64,000 bases of DNA from Microvirga antarctica (lineage in GTDB: Bacteria > Pseudomonadota > Alphaproteobacteria > Rhizobiales > Beijerinckiaceae): positions 806,001 to 870,000 of the forward strand of contig NZ_JAGEMM010000001.1 of assembly GCF_017921815.1 (NCBI RefSeq), given 5' to 3'. Shown here piece by piece: positions 61,474-64,000 of this stretch (positions are counted from its first letter, which is position 1; each line of letters opens with the position of its first letter). Under the pieces are notes generated by a model. It saw only the letters and a program-made list of their open reading frames with translations, searched no databases and had not been told where the DNA came from. Both the position numbers and the translations under genes were made by a program.

Positions 61474-62310
61474 ATGAAAAGCATCCTCGTCCCGATTGAA
61501 GATCACGGCGTCATCGAGTCCGTCCTCGACACCGCCCTCCTCCTTGGCCAGACCTTCGATAGCTACATCGAAGGGCTTGCCATCACGCCCGATTACCCGG
61601 TCGTTCTGCCGGTTGACATCGCCATCGGCGTCCCCTCGCCGATCACCCCCGAGAACCGCCAGGAAATGGCCACTGCCTGCCGGGAGCGCTTCGAAGGCTT
61701 CATGCTGAAGAACAGCGTCCCTCGCTCGACCGCCGGCGTGCCCGGCCTGAGTTTCGGCTGGCGGCAGGACGGCCTCAACGAGGACGCTTTCATGGGCGCC
61801 TACGGCCGCGTTTTTGACGTTACGGTCCTGGGGCGTCCCGATGGAACCAACGGCCACACCCGGCTGTCGACGGTCGAATCCGCGCTCTTCGAGACCGGCC
61901 GGCCCGTCATGATCGCGCCTCCGATCGCCCCCAAGACCATCGGCCGGACCATCGTCATCGCCTGGAACCGCAGCACGGAGACGGCGCGTGCCGTGCTCGG
62001 ATCGCTGCCCTTCCTCGTCAACGCCGGGCGCGTCGTCGTCCTTGAACTCGATGGCTGGGGCGTGCCAGGCCCATCGGCGTCCGAGCTGGTTCGCTCGCTC
62101 TCCATGCACGGCGTGCGCGCCGAGGCCATCACCGGCGCCGATCCCTCCAACAAGGCAGGAGATGCGATCCTCAAGGAGAGCGCGGCGCTTGGCTGCGATC
62201 TGCTGGTCAAGGGCGCCTATACCCAGAGCCGGTTGCGCCAGATGTTCTTTGGAGGAGCGACCAGCCACATCCTTGGCAACACCACGATTCCCGTACTGAT
62301 GGCCCACTGA
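61474..62310 (+). CDS. Two-domain universal stress protein
   Basis: A 278-residue protein with an N-terminal Usp-like part (MKSILVPIEDHGVIESVLDT) and a better conserved C-terminal Usp domain (TIVIAWNRSTETARAVLGSLPF, LLVKGAYTQSRLRQMFFGG, TSHILGNTTIPVLMAH) with the G-x9-G-x-S nucleotide signature. Tandem Usp proteins of this type are common in Hyphomicrobiales. ATG 61474 is set as start because the conserved domain begins there. It is probably cotranscribed with the PPK2 gene. Confidence 0.9.
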   Translation: MKSILVPIEDHGVIESVLDTALLLGQTFDSYIEGLAITPDYPVVLPVDIAIGVPSPITPENRQEMATACRERFEGFMLKNSVPRSTAGVPGLSFGWRQDGLNEDAFMGAYGRVFDVTVLGRPDGTNGHTRLSTVESALFETGRPVMIAPPIAPKTIGRTIVIAWNRSTETARAVLGSLPFLVNAGRVVVLELDGWGVPGPSASELVRSLSMHGVRAEAITGADPSNKAGDAILKESAALGCDLLVKGAYTQSRLRQMFFGGATSHILGNTTIPVLMAH

Positions 62311-62495
62311 TCCATTCTTGCGGCTTGGCGGTCTCGGGGGACAACCTGCGGCCGGCCATGGACCTTTTCCCGAGGGGGCGATAGGCGCAGGGCACCCGTT
62401 GGCCTAAGAGTCCTGTCCATGTCGTCTGCCGCGCGCGCCACCGTTCGTCGCCCCAGCCGCGCCGCCCTTGCGCCGCGCCGGCAGGGCCGCGCGCG

Positions 62496-63416
62496 ATGAA
62501 TCGCCCGCGGATCGTCCGGTCCGGCGCGATGTTCGGCATCGGGCTGATGCTGCTTGGCATCTTCCTGTTTGCCGTCAACGACGTGATGGGAAAGTGGCTC
62601 GTCGCCACCTATTCGGTCGGTCAGGTCCTGCTCCTGCGCAGCGCGGCGGCCCTCGTCGTTCTGCTGCCCATCATCAGACGCCAGAACGTGCCTCTGGCCG
62701 TACCGCCGAGGCCGGGTCTGCACTGTGTGCGCATCTGCCTGTCCACGCTGGAGGTCGCCTCGTTCTATGCGGCCGTGACCTACCTGCCGCTTGCGGACGT
62801 GATGACCTATTATCTTGCTGGCCCGATCTATGTGGCGGCCTTCGCGTATGTCCTGCTGGGCGAGAAACTCGATGCACCGCGGATCGTCGCCATCGCCGTC
62901 GGATTTGTCGGAGTGGTGGTGGCACTTCGTCCGTCGGTCGCCACCATCACTTTGCCGGCGCTCATCGCGCTGGGCGGCAGCGTGTTCTACGCGTTGCTGA
63001 TGATCACCACGCGCCAGTTGCGCGACACGCCCGATGCGACGCTCGTGCTGGGACAGATCATCGGCGCATTGCTGTTCGGTGCGGTTGCGGCGCCATTTGC
63101 CTGGGTGTGGCCGTCCGCGCTCGATCTGTCCGCGCTGTTCCTGTTGGGGGTCGTGTCGATGGCAGGCCACATGTGCGTCAACCGATCGCTTAAACTCGCT
63201 CCGGCATCGGTGGTCGCGCCCTATCAATACACGCTGATCGTCTGGGCCATCGTGCTGGGGTATCTGGCATTCGGCGATATCGTCGAGATGGGGACCCTTG
63301 TGGGCGCGGGGATCATCTGCGGCGCCGGTCTCGTTCTGCTGGTGCTGGAACGCAGCGCCGCCAATCGCGGCCGGGTCCGACGGGATATCGAGCCCCCCAT
63401 CCTGCCCGAACTGTAG
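62496..63416 (+). CDS. DMT superfamily transporter, EamA type (second copy)
   Basis: A 306-residue, ten-helix transporter: FGIGLMLLGIFLFAVNDVMG, VLLLRSAAALVVLL, EVASFYAAVTYLPLADVMTYY and APASVVAPYQYTLIVWAIVLG. The latter pieces are very like those in the other DMT gene of the window, so the two are homologs, probably exporters of different metabolites. ATG 62496 is the start. It is 185 bp after the universal stress gene. Confidence 0.9.
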   Translation: MNRPRIVRSGAMFGIGLMLLGIFLFAVNDVMGKWLVATYSVGQVLLLRSAAALVVLLPIIRRQNVPLAVPPRPGLHCVRICLSTLEVASFYAAVTYLPLADVMTYYLAGPIYVAAFAYVLLGEKLDAPRIVAIAVGFVGVVVALRPSVATITLPALIALGGSVFYALLMITTRQLRDTPDATLVLGQIIGALLFGAVAAPFAWVWPSALDLSALFLLGVVSMAGHMCVNRSLKLAPASVVAPYQYTLIVWAIVLGYLAFGDIVEMGTLVGAGIICGAGLVLLVLERSAANRGRVRRDIEPPILPEL

Positions 63417-63519
63417 GTCCCCTTTGGTCATCGCCCGGGCCGCCGCATCATCACAGAGTCGTGCTTGACAGCGGCCGGACCGGTGGCCCCAATAACGTCA
63501 CAAAAACGCGAGGAAACCC

Positions 63520-64000
63520 ATGCGCCGCATTCTTACAGCAGCCGCCGCAACGGCAGGCATTCTTCTGGCATCGGGGGCCGTGGCCCAGGACATCAAGATC
63601 GCGTTGATCGCCGGCAAGACCGGCGCACTCGAGGCCTATGCCAAGCAGACCGAAGCGGGCTTCATGATGGGGCTCGAATACCTCACCAAAGGCACCATGA
63701 GCTGGAAGGGCCGCAAGATCAGCGTGATCGTGAAGGACGATCAGCTCAAGGCCGATCTGGCCAAGACCCTGCTGGAGCAAGCTTATAACGACGACAAGGT
63801 CGATCTCGCTATCGGCACGACCTCGTCGGCCGCAGCCCTCGCGATGCTGCCGGTCGCGGAAGAGAACGGCAAGGTGCTGATCGTGGAACCGGCGGTGGCC
63901 GACGCCATCACGGGCGAGAAGTGGAATCGCTTCATTTTCCGCACCGCCCGCAACTCGACGCAGGACGCCTACGGCGCCGCCGCCGCGATCCCGTCGAGCG
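63520..64000 (+). CDS. ABC transporter substrate-binding protein, LivK type (3' cut by window)
   Basis: The first 160 codons of a type I periplasmic binding protein. A signal peptide (RRILTAAAATAGILLASGAVAQ) is followed by DIKIALIAGKTGALEAYAKQT and GFMMGLEYLTKG, ISVIVKDDQLKADLAKTLLEQ and DLAIGTTSSAAALAMLPVAEEN, the pattern of branched-chain amino acid/amide binding proteins (Peripla_BP_6). The permease and ATPase genes presumably follow outside the window. ATG 63520 follows the purine-rich gcgaggaaacc. Confidence 0.88.
   Translation, partial: MRRILTAAAATAGILLASGAVAQDIKIALIAGKTGALEAYAKQTEAGFMMGLEYLTKGTMSWKGRKISVIVKDDQLKADLAKTLLEQAYNDDKVDLAIGTTSSAAALAMLPVAEENGKVLIVEPAVADAITGEKWNRFIFRTARNSTQDAYGAAAAIPSS

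Noticed and set aside
60388-62307. 639-codon open frame on the minus strand across the PPK2 and universal stress genes
   Set aside because: It is antisense to two well-recognised genes and their intergenic region; no domain is visible in its translation.

Overview
The window is about 64 kb of GC-rich, densely packed chromosome from an alphaproteobacterium, most likely of the order Hyphomicrobiales (Rhizobiales). The indications are an HWE-type histidine kinase, DUF982 and DUF2778 (Tlde1-like) proteins, a giant growth-pole-ring-like protein, sigma-EcfG-type promoters, a STAS-MlaE permease and a PuuE-UraD fusion. I see no tRNA, rRNA, CRISPR array, insertion sequence or phage gene. It reads as ordinary chromosome rich in transport, catabolic and stress functions.

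Layout. 1-9.9 kb: the 3' end of a PLP-dependent Cys/Met enzyme, a Kef-type antiporter, a VWA (CoxE-like) protein, a small membrane protein, a universal stress protein, a [2Fe-2S] ferredoxin, a Tat-exported flavin amine oxidase, a YihY/BrkB protein and an RTX calcium-binding protein. 10-16.7 kb: a DUF982 gene, a cytosolic PAS-HWE kinase facing a single-domain receiver that has a near-perfect sigma-EcfG promoter, a Tlde1-like protein, an MltB-type lytic transglycosylase and an alpha/beta hydrolase. 16.8-29.8 kb: a 12-gene divergent catabolic locus. Its left arm carries a deacylase, a complete peptide-type ABC transporter, an M81 protein, an enolase-superfamily enzyme and an SDR. Its right arm carries a GntR/FCD regulator, a second enolase-superfamily enzyme and a second SDR.

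30-40.6 kb: a secreted Ntn-hydrolase of the penicillin V acylase type, a 1587-residue 22-mer-repeat membrane protein resembling the Agrobacterium Growth Pole Ring protein, and an Mla-like lipid transport operon (MlaE, MlaF, MlaD, auxiliary lipoprotein). 40.7-45.5 kb: a dipeptide or N-acetyl-D-Glu epimerase, an MFS transporter, a conserved small protein, and a two-gene operon (PlcP-like metallophosphoesterase and Agt-like glycosyltransferase) with phased Pho-box-like repeats, which fits membrane lipid remodelling under phosphate limitation.

45.5-64 kb: a DMT exporter, an XRE-cupin regulator, a CatB-like acetyltransferase, two cytochromes c, a rhodanese, a BON-LysM protein, a urate degradation group (PuuE-UraD fusion, HIU hydrolase, PuuD, HbpS/GlcG-like protein), an oligopeptide ABC operon with fused OppD-OppF, a GST, a PPK2 kinase, a two-domain universal stress protein, a second DMT transporter, and the start of a branched-chain-amino-acid-type binding protein cut by the window end.

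The candidates most worth following are the divergent catabolic locus of unknown substrate, the growth-pole-ring-like protein with a CtrA-like site upstream, the Pho-box-linked lipid-remodelling pair, and the sigma-EcfG-linked kinase/receiver pair. All functional calls rest on reading motifs and family resemblance by eye; no database search was run.
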